Assembly (NCBI GenBank): GCA_963817885.1
Contig: CAWFQE010000002.1
Span: 248,001 to 312,000 of the forward strand
DNA length: 64,000 nt
Direction: 5' to 3'
DNA from: CAVOHU01 sp963817885
GTDB lineage: Bacteria; Acidobacteriota; Vicinamibacteria; Vicinamibacterales; JAKQTR01
Shown one piece after another: positions 18,110-27,755 of this stretch. The position numbers and the translations under genes are program-made. Numbering within the stretch: position 1 is the stretch's first letter; the number at the start of each line of letters is the position of its first letter. Under the pieces are notes generated by a model. It ran no database searches and had not been told where the DNA came from. It was given only the letters and a program-made list of their open reading frames with translations.

Positions 18110-19645
18110 TCAGCGGAGGGCGCTCTGCCGCGCGTCCCGCATCCAGTTGCTGCCGCCATTCCGTGCGGACTTCGGAGCGCTGGCCCGCGCCAGCTGGCGC
18201 TGATACGTGTAGATGGCCGTTGCCACCACGGCGAGATCCTCGTCCTCGCGAGGAACCTCCATGAACGGATGGCCGTTGCGGCGTGCCAGCGCCAGATCGA
18301 GGTAGGTCGTGTCGAACCGCCCCTCGACGAAGTCGGGCTGGGTGAGCAGCCAGCGGAAGAAGGGAATGGTGGTCTTGATTCCCCGCACGTCATACTCGCC
18401 GAGCGCGCGCGACATCCGGGCGATGGCGTGCGCCCGATCCGTGCCCCACGACGACAGCTTCGCGATCAGCGGATCGTAGAACACCGGCACCTCGACGCCG
18501 GCGACCGCCCCGCCATCATCACGCCGGATCCCGGGCCCGGCCGGCGCCCTCAGGGCCTGGATCCGGCCGGGCGAGGGCAGGAAGTCGTGGTCCGGATCCT
18601 CGGCATAGATCCGGCATTCGATCGCGTGTCCGCGCGCGGTGAGCAGCGCCGAGGGGTCCAGCGTCAGCTTCTCGCCGCGGGCGATCCGGACCTGCCACTG
18701 CACCAGGTCCGTGCTGGTCACCAGCTCCGTGACCGGATGCTCCACCTGGAGCCTCGTGTTCATCTCGAGGAAGAAGAACTCGCCGTTCTCATCGACCAGG
18801 AACTCGATCGTGCCCGCGTTGGTGTACCCCACGCTCGACGCCACCGCGGCCGCGGCCGCGGCCAGTTGACGCCGAAGCAGGTCGGGCACCCATCCGGAGG
18901 GCGACTCCTCCACCACCTTCTGGTGGCGCCGCTGGATGGAACACTCGCGCTCGACAAACGGCAGCACGGTCCCGTGCTGATCGGCGAGCAGCTGGATCTC
19001 GATATGACGCGGCCGCATCAGGCGGCGCTCGAGGTACACGTTCGGATCGCCGAACGATGACGCGGCCTCTGATCGCGCCGATCGCAGGGCGCCGGCGAGG
19101 CCGGCCGGATCGGTAACGGTGCGCATGCCCTTGCCGCCGCCGCCGGACACGGCCTTGATGAGCACGGGATAGCCGATGCCCGCGGCCAGCCGCGCCACCT
19201 CGGCGTCGGGAACCTCGGGCCCAAGCGGATCTTTCAGGCCGGGCACCACCCGCACGCCGGCGTCGATGGCGGCCTGGCGCGCCGCGGTCTTGCTGCCCAT
19301 CAGGTCGATGGCTTCCGGCGAGGGCCCGATGAAGGTCAGGCCTGCCTCGCGGCAGGCTGAGGCGAACCCGGCGTTTTCGGCGAGGAACCCGTAGCCGGGA
19401 TGCACGGCGTCGGCGCCCGAGGCCCGGGCGACGTCGATCATCTTGTCGATGCGCAGGTAGCTCTCACGCGGCGCGTTCGCTCCGATCGCATACGCCTGAT
19501 CGGCGTACCGCACGTGAAGCGCGCCGCGATCGCACTCGGAATAGACCGCAACGGTCTTCAGGCCCATCTCGCGGCACGCGCGAATCACACGGACGGCGAT
19601 TTCGCCGCGATTGGCGATGAGAATCTTGTTCACGGACACACGCAT
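18110..19645 (-). CDS. biotin carboxylase subunit of an acyl-CoA carboxylase
   Basis: The 511-residue ATP-grasp enzyme carboxylates biotin using ATP and bicarbonate. Seen in order: KILIANRGEIAVRVIRACRE (N-terminal domain), HPGYGFLAENAGFA, the ATP-grasp Gly-rich loop SGGGGKGM, ERECSIQRRHQKVVEESPS, EMNTRLQVEHPVTEL and the C-terminal GHAIECRIYAEDP. It lacks a biotin domain of its own, consistent with the separate carrier downstream. Alternative starts GTG 19639/19633 lie just inside. A TACAAT hexamer at 19655-19660 (minus) is nine bases before the ATG, so an internal leaderless promoter is possible even though the gene belongs to a longer minus-strand run. Confidence 0.93.
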   Translation of the reverse strand: MRVSVNKILIANRGEIAVRVIRACREMGLKTVAVYSECDRGALHVRYADQAYAIGANAPRESYLRIDKMIDVARASGADAVHPGYGFLAENAGFASACREAGLTFIGPSPEAIDLMGSKTAARQAAIDAGVRVVPGLKDPLGPEVPDAEVARLAAGIGYPVLIKAVSGGGGKGMRTVTDPAGLAGALRSARSEAASSFGDPNVYLERRLMRPRHIEIQLLADQHGTVLPFVERECSIQRRHQKVVEESPSGWVPDLLRRQLAAAAAAVASSVGYTNAGTIEFLVDENGEFFFLEMNTRLQVEHPVTELVTSTDLVQWQVRIARGEKLTLDPSALLTARGHAIECRIYAEDPDHDFLPSPGRIQALRAPAGPGIRRDDGGAVAGVEVPVFYDPLIAKLSSWGTDRAHAIARMSRALGEYDVRGIKTTIPFFRWLLTQPDFVEGRFDTTYLDLALARRNGHPFMEVPREDEDLAVVATAIYTYQRQLARASAPKSARNGGSNWMRDARQSALR

Positions 19646-19710
19646 CCGGCTGTGATTGTAACACTTGGTTCCCAGGGGCTGAGGTACTGGGCGCCAGGCG
19701 CCAGTCAGAC

Positions 19711-19783
19711 CAGCGCCCAGCCCCTAGCGCCTGGCCCCTAGCCCCTAGCCCCTAGCGCCTAGCCCCTAGCCCCTAGCCCCTAG
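19711..19783 (-). repeat. CTAGGGG heptamer array directly after the carboxyltransferase stop
   Basis: On the minus strand the TAA of the carboxyltransferase is followed at once by tandem heptamers (CTAGGGG, CTAGGCG variants; about nine units, last ones degenerate), ending in a GGGCGCTGGTCTGACTGGCG flank. The same design occurs at 58615 after another gene. Units are 7 bases, so TAG appears in all three frames. Confidence 0.75.
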
Positions 19784-21325
19784 TTAGAGCGGAATGTTTC
19801 CGTGCTTCCTCGGCGGGTTCCTGTCCCGCTTGTGTTCCGCCACCGCCAGCGCCGACACGATGCGCGCCCGGGTCTGCCTGGGCAGGATGACCTGATCGAT
19901 GAACCCCCGCGACGCCGTGACGAAGGGGTTGGCGAATTTCTCGCGGAACTCGGCGGTCTTCTCGGCCCGCAGGGCGGCGGGATCGCCGGAGGCCTCCAAC
20001 TCGCGCCGGTAGAGGATGTTGACCGCGCCTTCCGGGCCCATCACGGCGATCTCGGCCATCGGCCACGCGTAGTTGAAGTCGGTCCGGATGTGCTTGCTCG
20101 CCATGACGCAATACGCCCCGCCATACGCTTTGCGGGTGATGACGGTCACCTTCGGCACGGTCGCCTCGGCGAAGGCGTAGAGCAGCTTCGCTCCGTGGCG
20201 GATGATGCCCCCGAATTCCTGCACGGTGCCCGGCAGGAATCCCGGGACGTCCTCGAGGGTCACCAGCGGAATGTTGAACGCGTCGCAGAACCGCACGAAT
20301 CGAGCGCCCTTCACCGAGGCGTCGATGTCGAGCGTGCCCGCCAGGCGGGCCGGCTGGTTCGCCACGATGCCGACCGGGCGGCCTGCCATGCGCGCGAACC
20401 CCACGATGATGTTCTGTGCGAAGTGCCGGTGCACCTCGAGGAAATTCCCGTCGTCGACGATGCTGTGGATGAGATCGAGCATGTCGTACGGCTGGTAGGG
20501 CGAGACGGGCACCAGGCTGTCGAGCGCCGGATCTTCGCGGTCGGGCGGATCGCTCGTTTCGAGGCGGGGCGCGTCATCCAGGTTGTTGCCCGGCATGAAC
20601 CCGAGCAGTTCGCGGATGAGGGCCAGGCAGGCCCGGTCGTCGTCCACCGCGAAGTGGGCGACGCCGCTGCGTTCGTTGTGCGTCATGGCGCCGCCCAGTT
20701 CCTCCTTGGTCACGTCTTCGTGCGTCACCGTCTTGATGACGTCGGGCCCGGTCACGAACATGTAGCTCGTGTTCCGGACCATGACATTGAAGTCGGTGAT
20801 GGCCGGCGAGTAGACGGCGCCGCCCGCGCAGGGCCCCATGATGGCCGAGATTTGCGGGACGACGCCCGAGGCGAGCGTGTTGCGCAGGAAGATGTCGGCG
20901 TAGCCGCCGAGCGACTGCACCCCTTCCTGGATGCGCGCGCCGCCCGAGTCGTTCAGCCCGACAATGGGCGCGCCCATGCGGACCGCCAGGTCCATGATCT
21001 TGCAGATCTTCGCGGCGTTGGTCTCCGACAGCGACCCGCCGAACACCGTGAAGTCCTGCGCGAAGGCGTAGACCGGGCGGCCGTCCACGCGCCCGTGGCC
21101 CGACACGACGCCGTCGCCGGGGACGATCTGGTCCTCCATGCCGAAATCGCGACAGCGATGGGTCACCAGCTTGTCGAGCTCCTCGAAGGTGCCGGGATCG
21201 AACAGCAGCTGCATCCGCTCGCGCGCCGCCAGCTTGCCCGCCTGGTGCTGGCGCCGGAGGCGCTCTTCGCCCCCGCCGAGGTTCGCGAGCCGATCCAGGT
21301 CGGCCAGCCGTTCGAGCGGATCCAT
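19784..21325 (-). CDS. acyl-CoA carboxylase carboxyltransferase (propionyl/methylmalonyl-CoA type)
   Basis: The 513-residue carboxyltransferase moves CO2 from biotin to an acyl-CoA, most likely propionyl-CoA. Signatures: GDGVVSGHGRVDGRPVYAFA, GLNDSGGARIQEGVQSLGGY (N-terminal half), PCAGGAVYSPAITDF, FLPGTVQEFGGIIRHGAKLL and ITRKAYGGAYCVMASKHI (C-terminal half, acyl-CoA oxyanion region). ATG at 21325 shares one base with the TGA of the transaldolase (TGATG), a coupled start; longer in-frame extensions upstream are the transaldolase in another frame. Together with carrier and biotin carboxylase it makes a complete three-subunit enzyme. Choice of propionyl- over acetyl-CoA rests on family resemblance only. 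Confidence 0.92.
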   Translation of the reverse strand: MDPLERLADLDRLANLGGGEERLRRQHQAGKLAARERMQLLFDPGTFEELDKLVTHRCRDFGMEDQIVPGDGVVSGHGRVDGRPVYAFAQDFTVFGGSLSETNAAKICKIMDLAVRMGAPIVGLNDSGGARIQEGVQSLGGYADIFLRNTLASGVVPQISAIMGPCAGGAVYSPAITDFNVMVRNTSYMFVTGPDVIKTVTHEDVTKEELGGAMTHNERSGVAHFAVDDDRACLALIRELLGFMPGNNLDDAPRLETSDPPDREDPALDSLVPVSPYQPYDMLDLIHSIVDDGNFLEVHRHFAQNIIVGFARMAGRPVGIVANQPARLAGTLDIDASVKGARFVRFCDAFNIPLVTLEDVPGFLPGTVQEFGGIIRHGAKLLYAFAEATVPKVTVITRKAYGGAYCVMASKHIRTDFNYAWPMAEIAVMGPEGAVNILYRRELEASGDPAALRAEKTAEFREKFANPFVTASRGFIDQVILPRQTRARIVSALAVAEHKRDRNPPRKHGNIPL

Positions 21326-21981
21326 CACGCCTTTGCTCCCTGGGATTTCTCCCAGTCCTTCAGGAACCGCTCCAGACCGAGGTCGGTGAGCGGGTGCTTG
21401 AAGATGGCGTCGAGCACCGGCGCCGGGCACGTGCAGATGTCGGCGCCCATCCGCGCCGCCTGGGCGACGTGCATGGGATGCCGGACGCTCGCCACCAGCA
21501 CCTCGGTCGTGAAGTCGTAGTTGTCGTAGATCTGGAGAATGTGCTCGATGAGCTGCATGCCGTCGGTGGCGATGTCGTCCAGGCGCCCGACGAACGGGCT
21601 CGCGTAGGTCGCGCCGGCCTTGGCCGCCAGCAGCGCCTGGGTCGGCGAGAACACCAGCGTCACGTTGACGCGGATCTGTTCGCCCCGAAGCTCCCGGCAC
21701 GCCTTGAGCCCTTCCTTGCCGAACGGGACCTTCACGACGATGTGGCTCGGGTTGATCGAGTGGAGGTCCTTGCCCTCTTTCACCATGCCTGCCGCGTCGG
21801 TCGAGATCACCTCGGCGCTGACCGGTCCCTGGACCGTGTGACAGATGGTATTGAGCAGTGAGCGGTAGTCGCCTTTCTCCTTGGCCATCAGCGACGGGTT
21901 GGTCGTCACCCCGTCGATGATGCCCAGCGCGGCATAGGTCTCGATGTCTTTCAGGTTTCCGGTGTCAATGAAGAGTTTCAT
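21325..21981 (-). CDS. small transaldolase / fructose-6-phosphate aldolase-like protein
   Basis: The 218-residue class I aldolase-fold protein has the TalC/FSA-type start MKLFIDTGNLKDIE, GVTTNPSLMAKE, and the Schiff-base Lys in HIVVKVPFGKEGLKA, then NVTLVFSPTQALLAAKAGA and SPFVGRLDDI. Its length is that of short transaldolases (about 215-220), which move dihydroxyacetone units in the non-oxidative pentose phosphate pathway. The gene is embedded between the FAH hydrolase and the carboxyltransferase with 49- and 1-base junctions, so co-expression is likely though no direct metabolic link is obvious. The TalC subfamily fits best; FSA activity cannot be excluded. Confidence 0.9.
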   Translation of the reverse strand: MKLFIDTGNLKDIETYAALGIIDGVTTNPSLMAKEKGDYRSLLNTICHTVQGPVSAEVISTDAAGMVKEGKDLHSINPSHIVVKVPFGKEGLKACRELRGEQIRVNVTLVFSPTQALLAAKAGATYASPFVGRLDDIATDGMQLIEHILQIYDNYDFTTEVLVASVRHPMHVAQAARMGADICTCPAPVLDAIFKHPLTDLGLERFLKDWEKSQGAKA

Positions 21982-22030
21982 CGTGTGCGCTCCTTCGGTG
22001 GCCGGCTCGATCGGTTCGCCGAGCGGGCCT

Positions 22031-22813
22031 TCAAACCGCCATCTGCACCGGGTTCCCGAGTTCGCCGACGCCTTCGACCTTGACGACCACGTGATCGCCC
22101 GCCGAGAGCGACCCGATGCCGGACGGGGTCCCTGTCGAAATGATATCGCCGGGAAGCAGCGTCATGATCGCCGAGATATAGGCGATGAGATCGCCCGCGG
22201 CGAAAATCAGCTCGCGGGTGCGCGAGGCCTGCCGGCGCACGCCGTTGACCCAGCCCTCCACCGCCAGGTCGGCCGGGTCCAGCCCGACGCTGATGCAGGG
22301 GCCGACGGGCGCGAACGTATCGAACCCCTTCACATGGGAATACTGCATGCCGCGATTCTGCATGTCCCGCGCCGTCACGTCGTTCACGCACGTGATGCCG
22401 AGGATGTAGTCGCCGGCCTGGCTGGCGGATACGTGGCGCGCCCGCTTTCCGATGACGATGCCCATCTCGGCTTCGTGGTCGATTCGACCCTTGCCGGGCG
22501 GCAGCAGGATCGTGTCGCCGGTGCCGATGACCGAGGTGGACGGCTTGATGAAGATCATCGGTTCCGGCGGCAGGGGCTTGCCCTGCTCGAGCGCGTGATC
22601 GCGGTAGTTGAGGCCGATGGCGACAATCTTGCCAGGTTCGACGGGTGCGAGCAGCCGCACCTCGGCAGAGAATGTTCCTGCCGACCCGGTTGCCACGCGT
22701 TCGCCGATCCCGTAGCTGCCGAAGATGTCGCCGGTCATCAGGCTCAACACGCCGTCCCGTTCGACGGCATGACGCGGTCGTCCCTGGTACTCGATGCGGT
22801 AGATCCGATCCAT
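22031..22813 (-). CDS. fumarylacetoacetate hydrolase (FAH) family protein
   Basis: The 260-residue enzyme shows the FAH-family metal site: AIGLNYRDHALEQGKPLP, then IDHEAEMGIVIGKRAR with the acidic ligands, GITCVNDVTARDMQ, KGFDTFAPVGPCI, and the C-terminal LLPGDIISTGTPSGIG. Members hydrolyse or isomerise C-C bonds of 2,4-dioxo acids in aromatic degradation, or decarboxylate oxaloacetate; the sequence does not decide between them. ATG 22813 is preceded by AGGGAG at a good distance. It lies in the minus-strand run between the FN3 lipoprotein and the transaldolase. Confidence 0.9.
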   Translation of the reverse strand: MDRIYRIEYQGRPRHAVERDGVLSLMTGDIFGSYGIGERVATGSAGTFSAEVRLLAPVEPGKIVAIGLNYRDHALEQGKPLPPEPMIFIKPSTSVIGTGDTILLPPGKGRIDHEAEMGIVIGKRARHVSASQAGDYILGITCVNDVTARDMQNRGMQYSHVKGFDTFAPVGPCISVGLDPADLAVEGWVNGVRRQASRTRELIFAAGDLIAYISAIMTLLPGDIISTGTPSGIGSLSAGDHVVVKVEGVGELGNPVQMAV

Positions 22814-22931
22814 CGTGCGACTCCCTTGCTGTGACGTGGCCCCGGCCCGTGTCCATCGCGCGGCGCGCCGGCAGGGCCCTCGGGGGCGGCTCGTGACAGG
22901 AGCCGAGGACTCGACCTCCTGCAACAAGACG

Positions 22932-24304
22932 TTATCGTAGCGCTTCCTCGACCTTGTTCGACAACGGGCTCCGGTTGGGGGGCACGGCGTTGTCCAGCGC
23001 CACCACCGCGTAGACGTACCGGACCCCTCGCCGGGCCGTCGCGTCGCGGTAGGTGGTCTCCCGAATCGGCGTCGGGGTGATCGGCTCGAGCGGGCCGTTG
23101 GGCGCCTCGCCTCGGAGCACGAGGTATCCCGCGAAGTCCGGCGTATCGACGCCTTCCCAGATGAGACTGATCGCGCCTTCGCCGGCGACGGCTGCGAGCG
23201 AAGTCGGGGCGGGCGGCGGAAAGATGTCCTTCGGCGTCACGCACGCAGCCGGCGACTTATCGCTCTCGATCGGGGCGCCCGTCACGGTCTCGATCACGCC
23301 GACCTCGTAGCACCGCTCCTTGCCGAACTCCATCTGCGTGTCGTCGAAGGTGGTCGCAGGGAGCGGTTTGTCGTTGAGCGGCATCGGCATCGCGGTCGTC
23401 CCCGGCGAGACGGCTTCGGGAGCAGCCGGAGCCACAGGAACGAAATAGACGTTGTAGCCAAGTGGTGCGGGCGGGCTCAAGCCGAGCGGCCTCGATGTCA
23501 GTTCTCCCGCGCCGGCCGGCTCCTGAACCGGCCTGCGCGTGCCCGCCGGCGGCACCCACGCGACCGTTACGGCCTTCTCGGTGACCGTCAAGGCCGGTGC
23601 TGCCATCGTCGGCGGCGGGTCCACGAGGTAAACGCCCGCCACGTTCGACGGGCCGGCCTTGCGTCCCCGCCGGCTGATCCCGATCGCAAAGTAGAAGCGG
23701 CCGAGTTGAACGCTGTCGCCGAGCACCGGTAGCGGCCCGATCTGGGCCGTGGCGAGGGTGGCAACGAGCCGAACGGGTGTCTTGACCGCCTTTACCACGA
23801 CGGGAACGTGTGACGCGGCGGTCAGTGTCTCGCTGACGACCGCCACGGCACCCTGGTCCATCCCGGGCTCGGGCGGCTTCTGCACAGCGACAGGCGTCGC
23901 ACCCGGCTTCGACGCGCTCTTCTTCTTCTTGTCTTCCTTATCCGGGTTTGGCGGTCGGCGGACGATCACCGTCGACACGAGGGTGGCATCCCGGGGATCG
24001 GTGACCTCGGTCGGCTTGGTGGCGGTGAACGCGTACACCTCCACGCGTTCGAGGTCGGCCGGCGTGGTGCCTTCCTGGTTCGACCGCGGGATGGTGAACC
24101 TCACATACACCGTGTTGCCGATCCGCCGGGCCGTCAGATCGGCGATGCGCGCCGGATGGGGCGTGAGAGGCGCAAGCGGAGGGCCCTGCTTGCCGCACGC
24201 GGCATGGAGCATCCCGGCCAGCACCAGCGCCCAGATGGCCGGACGAACACGCCGGGCGCGCGGGCGGGGCTCGATCGACAGATCAGGTTGGGGCAAGCCA
24301 GTCG

Positions 24305-24308
<4 letters not shown>
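22932..24308 (-). CDS. FN3-domain lipoprotein
   Basis: The 458-residue protein has a type II signal peptide with lipobox (WALVLAGMLHAACGKQGPPL), the Cys being followed by GKQGPPLAP as in LptM/YifL-type lipoproteins. Beta-sandwich segments then follow: one after residue 50 (RIADLTARRIGNTVYVRFTI), one around 245 (APALTVTEKAVTVAWVPPAG) and one near the C terminus (FPPPAPTSLAAVAGEGAISL), all fibronectin type III-like, with a Lys/Pro-rich linker (KEDKKKKSASKP). It should sit in the outer or inner membrane facing the periplasm. Function unknown; its start overlaps the hslU stop by four bases, so it is translated with hslU. Confidence 0.75.
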
Positions 24309-25687
<1,379 letters not shown>

Positions 25688-25724
25688 GGCACGGGACCTG
25701 AGACGTCATCGGACGATAGGAACA

Positions 25725-25840
25725 GGGGTCGGGACGGATTTGCGACGGGTTCGTTGAAGTCCTACAGAAGTGTACGTTCGCGAGGGTCGTTACAGTTCTG
25801 TTGCACCTCGGACCGTTAGCCGGAAATTCGTCCCGACCCC
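25725..25840. repeat. inverted-repeat element between hslV and hslU
   Basis: GGGGTCGGGACG (25725-25736) and CGTCCCGACCCC (25829-25840) are perfect 12-bp inverted repeats, with A/T-rich inner edges (GATTTGCG and CGGAAATT). The design resembles REP-like mobile repeats whose ends are spread by tyrosine transposases; no transposase is in the window. It fills nearly the whole 157-base gap. Confidence 0.6.
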
Positions 25841-25844
25841 TTCA

Positions 25845-26375
25845 TTACAGCTCCTCGATCGTGATCTGGCTGTTCGTATAGATGCAGATCTGCGAGGCAA
25901 TCCCCATGGCGGTTTCGACGATCTTGCGTGCATCGAGGTCGGTCATCTGCACCAGCCCGCGGGCGGCCGCCATCGCGTAGCCTCCACCCGACCCGATGCC
26001 GATCACGCCGTCATCGGGCTCGATCAGATCGCCCGTGCCAGACAAGAGGAAGGTGGCCCGCCGGTCGGCCACCACCAGCATCGCCTCGAGCCGCCGCAGC
26101 GCCCGGTCGGTCCGCCAGTCCTTGGCGAGTTCGACCGCCGATCGCTCCAGGTTGCCTCGGAACTGCTCGAGCTTCGCTTCGAAACGGGAGAACAGCGCGA
26201 AGGAGTCGGCCGCGGACCCGGCAAATCCAGCGAGGATCTTGTCGCCGTACAGCCGCCGGATCTTCTTCGCTCCGTGTTTGATGATCGCGTCGCCCAGCGT
26301 CACCTGGCCGTCACTGGCCATGACGACCTGGTCCTTGTGGCGAACCGAGAGAATGGTCGTGGCGTGAAACAACAT
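25845..26375 (-). CDS. hslV: HslV, peptidase subunit of the HslUV protease
   Basis: The 176-residue threonine peptidase forms a double hexamer capped by HslU. Seen: HATTILSVRHKDQVVMASDG, KKIRRLYGDKILAGFAGSAA, SGTGDLIEPDDGVIGIGSGG and ICIYTNSQITIEEL. The nucleophile Thr normally follows the initiator Met directly; here four residues (LFHA) stand between Met and TTIL, as in Bacillus ClpQ (MSSFHATTI). Either a short propeptide is removed or the true start differs, but no start codon lies nearer the TT pair. First gene of the long minus-strand run. Confidence 0.95.
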   Translation of the reverse strand: MLFHATTILSVRHKDQVVMASDGQVTLGDAIIKHGAKKIRRLYGDKILAGFAGSAADSFALFSRFEAKLEQFRGNLERSAVELAKDWRTDRALRRLEAMLVVADRRATFLLSGTGDLIEPDDGVIGIGSGGGYAMAAARGLVQMTDLDARKIVETAMGIASQICIYTNSQITIEEL

Positions 26376-26570
26376 GGTGGGTTGGCCTTATTGGCCCCGG
26401 TCAGCGGGCTCCGCTCGGTCCCGGACACTCCGACAAGTTCACTCGCAGTCTATCGGACGCCGGAAAAAAGTGTCAAGAAAACGGGACGCCGGGATGCCGG
26501 CGGCTGACACCGGCACTGGACAGACCCGGCCGAGAGGCGTAAATTCTCCTTGGATTGCCACGCCGCCTGC

Positions 26571-26587
26571 CTGGCAATGGAATTGCT
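26571..26587 (+). promoter_or_regulatory. sigma-54-type -24/-12 promoter
   Basis: CTGGCAATGGAATTGCT fits YTGGCACGRNNNTTGCW at all fixed positions but two, with intact GG (-24) and GC (-12) doublets at the right spacing. The start point would be near 26599, about 53 bases before the ATG of the PEGA-domain gene, which has a good ribosome site (AAGGAG, 26639-26644). Confidence 0.65.
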
Positions 26588-26651
26588 CTTGAACGGGTTG
26601 GAGTTTCAAGGCCTGTCCTGCCTGCCTGGGCTCCAAGTGAAGGAGTGCATC

Positions 26652-27644
26652 ATGACTCGCCGAAGTGGCTTCTTGCTGAGTCTGGCCGTCGCGGCGGCGA
26701 TGGTCGCGACGCTCTCGCTCCCGGCAGACGCAAACCCGCAGCGCGGCGGGGGCGCCGGACCGCGGGTGAATTCAGGCGGTGGCGGCGGGGGCGGCGGCTC
26801 TCACCCCGGCGGCGGGGGCGGCGGCTCGGCTGCACCGAGGGCATCTTCACCGCCACCGGCTCCGGCATCCTCGGGTGGGAGGCCATCGGGCGGTTCGTCC
26901 GGCGGCGGTTCGTACACGGCGCCGCCTTCGCGCGGCGGCGGCGGCGCGGTCGTCCGGCGCGCTCCGGCTGGGAGCGGCACCGGGGGCCAGGCCCGCAGCC
27001 GTTCAGGAGAGAGCAGCACACCAGTTCCGGGATACAGCCGCCCGCGCGGTGATCGCCAGGCTATCGGCGACGGCGCAGTTCCGGGATACAGCCGCCCGCG
27101 TGACGGCCGGCCGTCGCTCGGCACCGCCACTCCCCGGACCGACAACTGGCGCAACACCGGCGTCTCACGCGGATGGGGCTACTACCCCGGGTTCTGGGGT
27201 GGCTCGTACTACTACGGGTCGCGCTACAACTACCCGTGGGGCATCGGGATGTTCGGCCTCGGCTACTTCTACTACGACCCGTTCTACTGGAACTACTGGG
27301 ATCGGTGGGGCGGCTACGGGTACGGCGGGTACGACGACTACTATGGCGGGTACGGCTACGCCGACGACGGCGGTGGTCTGCGCCTGAAGGTAACGCCTGA
27401 CAGCGCGCAGGTCTACGTGGACGGTTACTACGCAGGGACCGTGGACCAGTTCAACAGCTGGTACCAGAAGCTGGCGCTGCAGCCTGGTCCGCACAAGATC
27501 GAGCTGCGCGCGCCGGGGTTCCAGACCGCCATCTTCGACGTCGACATCCGGGCCGGCGAGACGATTACCTACAAGGGCGACCTGGCGCCCCTGCCGAAGA
27601 TTGAAGGGGACCCGGGCCAGCCTCAGGACCCGGTGATCCGATAG
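26652..27644 (+). CDS. exported Gly/Tyr-rich protein with C-terminal PEGA domain
   Basis: The 330-residue protein has a signal peptide (MTRRSGFLLSLAVAAAMVATL...ADA), a Gly/Ser/Pro-rich low-complexity region (about 28-170) with a repeated VPGYSRPRGD-type segment, a Tyr/Trp/Gly-rich stretch (about 175-240, e.g. GYYPGFWGGSYYYGSRYNYP), then a PEGA domain: LRLKVTPDSAQVYVDGYYAG to GETITYKGDLAPLPK. PEGA domains occur in surface-layer and envelope proteins. Start 26652 fits both the AAGGAG site and the signal peptide. A sigma-54-like promoter precedes it and a strong terminator follows, so it is a single-gene unit. Function unknown; a surface or envelope role is inferred. Confidence 0.8.
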   Translation: MTRRSGFLLSLAVAAAMVATLSLPADANPQRGGGAGPRVNSGGGGGGGGSHPGGGGGGSAAPRASSPPPAPASSGGRPSGGSSGGGSYTAPPSRGGGGAVVRRAPAGSGTGGQARSRSGESSTPVPGYSRPRGDRQAIGDGAVPGYSRPRDGRPSLGTATPRTDNWRNTGVSRGWGYYPGFWGGSYYYGSRYNYPWGIGMFGLGYFYYDPFYWNYWDRWGGYGYGGYDDYYGGYGYADDGGGLRLKVTPDSAQVYVDGYYAGTVDQFNSWYQKLALQPGPHKIELRAPGFQTAIFDVDIRAGETITYKGDLAPLPKIEGDPGQPQDPVIR

Positions 27645-27683
27645 GACGACGCCCGACGCTGTCGGGCCATCCAGCCGCAAACG

Positions 27684-27717
27684 AAAACCCCGGGACATCA
27701 GGTCCCGGGGTTTTTTT
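27684..27717 (+). terminator. intrinsic terminator
   Basis: AAAACCCCGGGA, a short loop and TCCCGGGGTTTTTTT make a near-perfect 12-bp stem ending in seven T. It sits 40 bases after the PEGA gene; its A-rich left arm also allows weak use for the convergent permease gene. Confidence 0.9.
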
Positions 27718-27755
27718 CGCTACACGTTCGGGCCACGCATCATCGGCCCCGTGTC

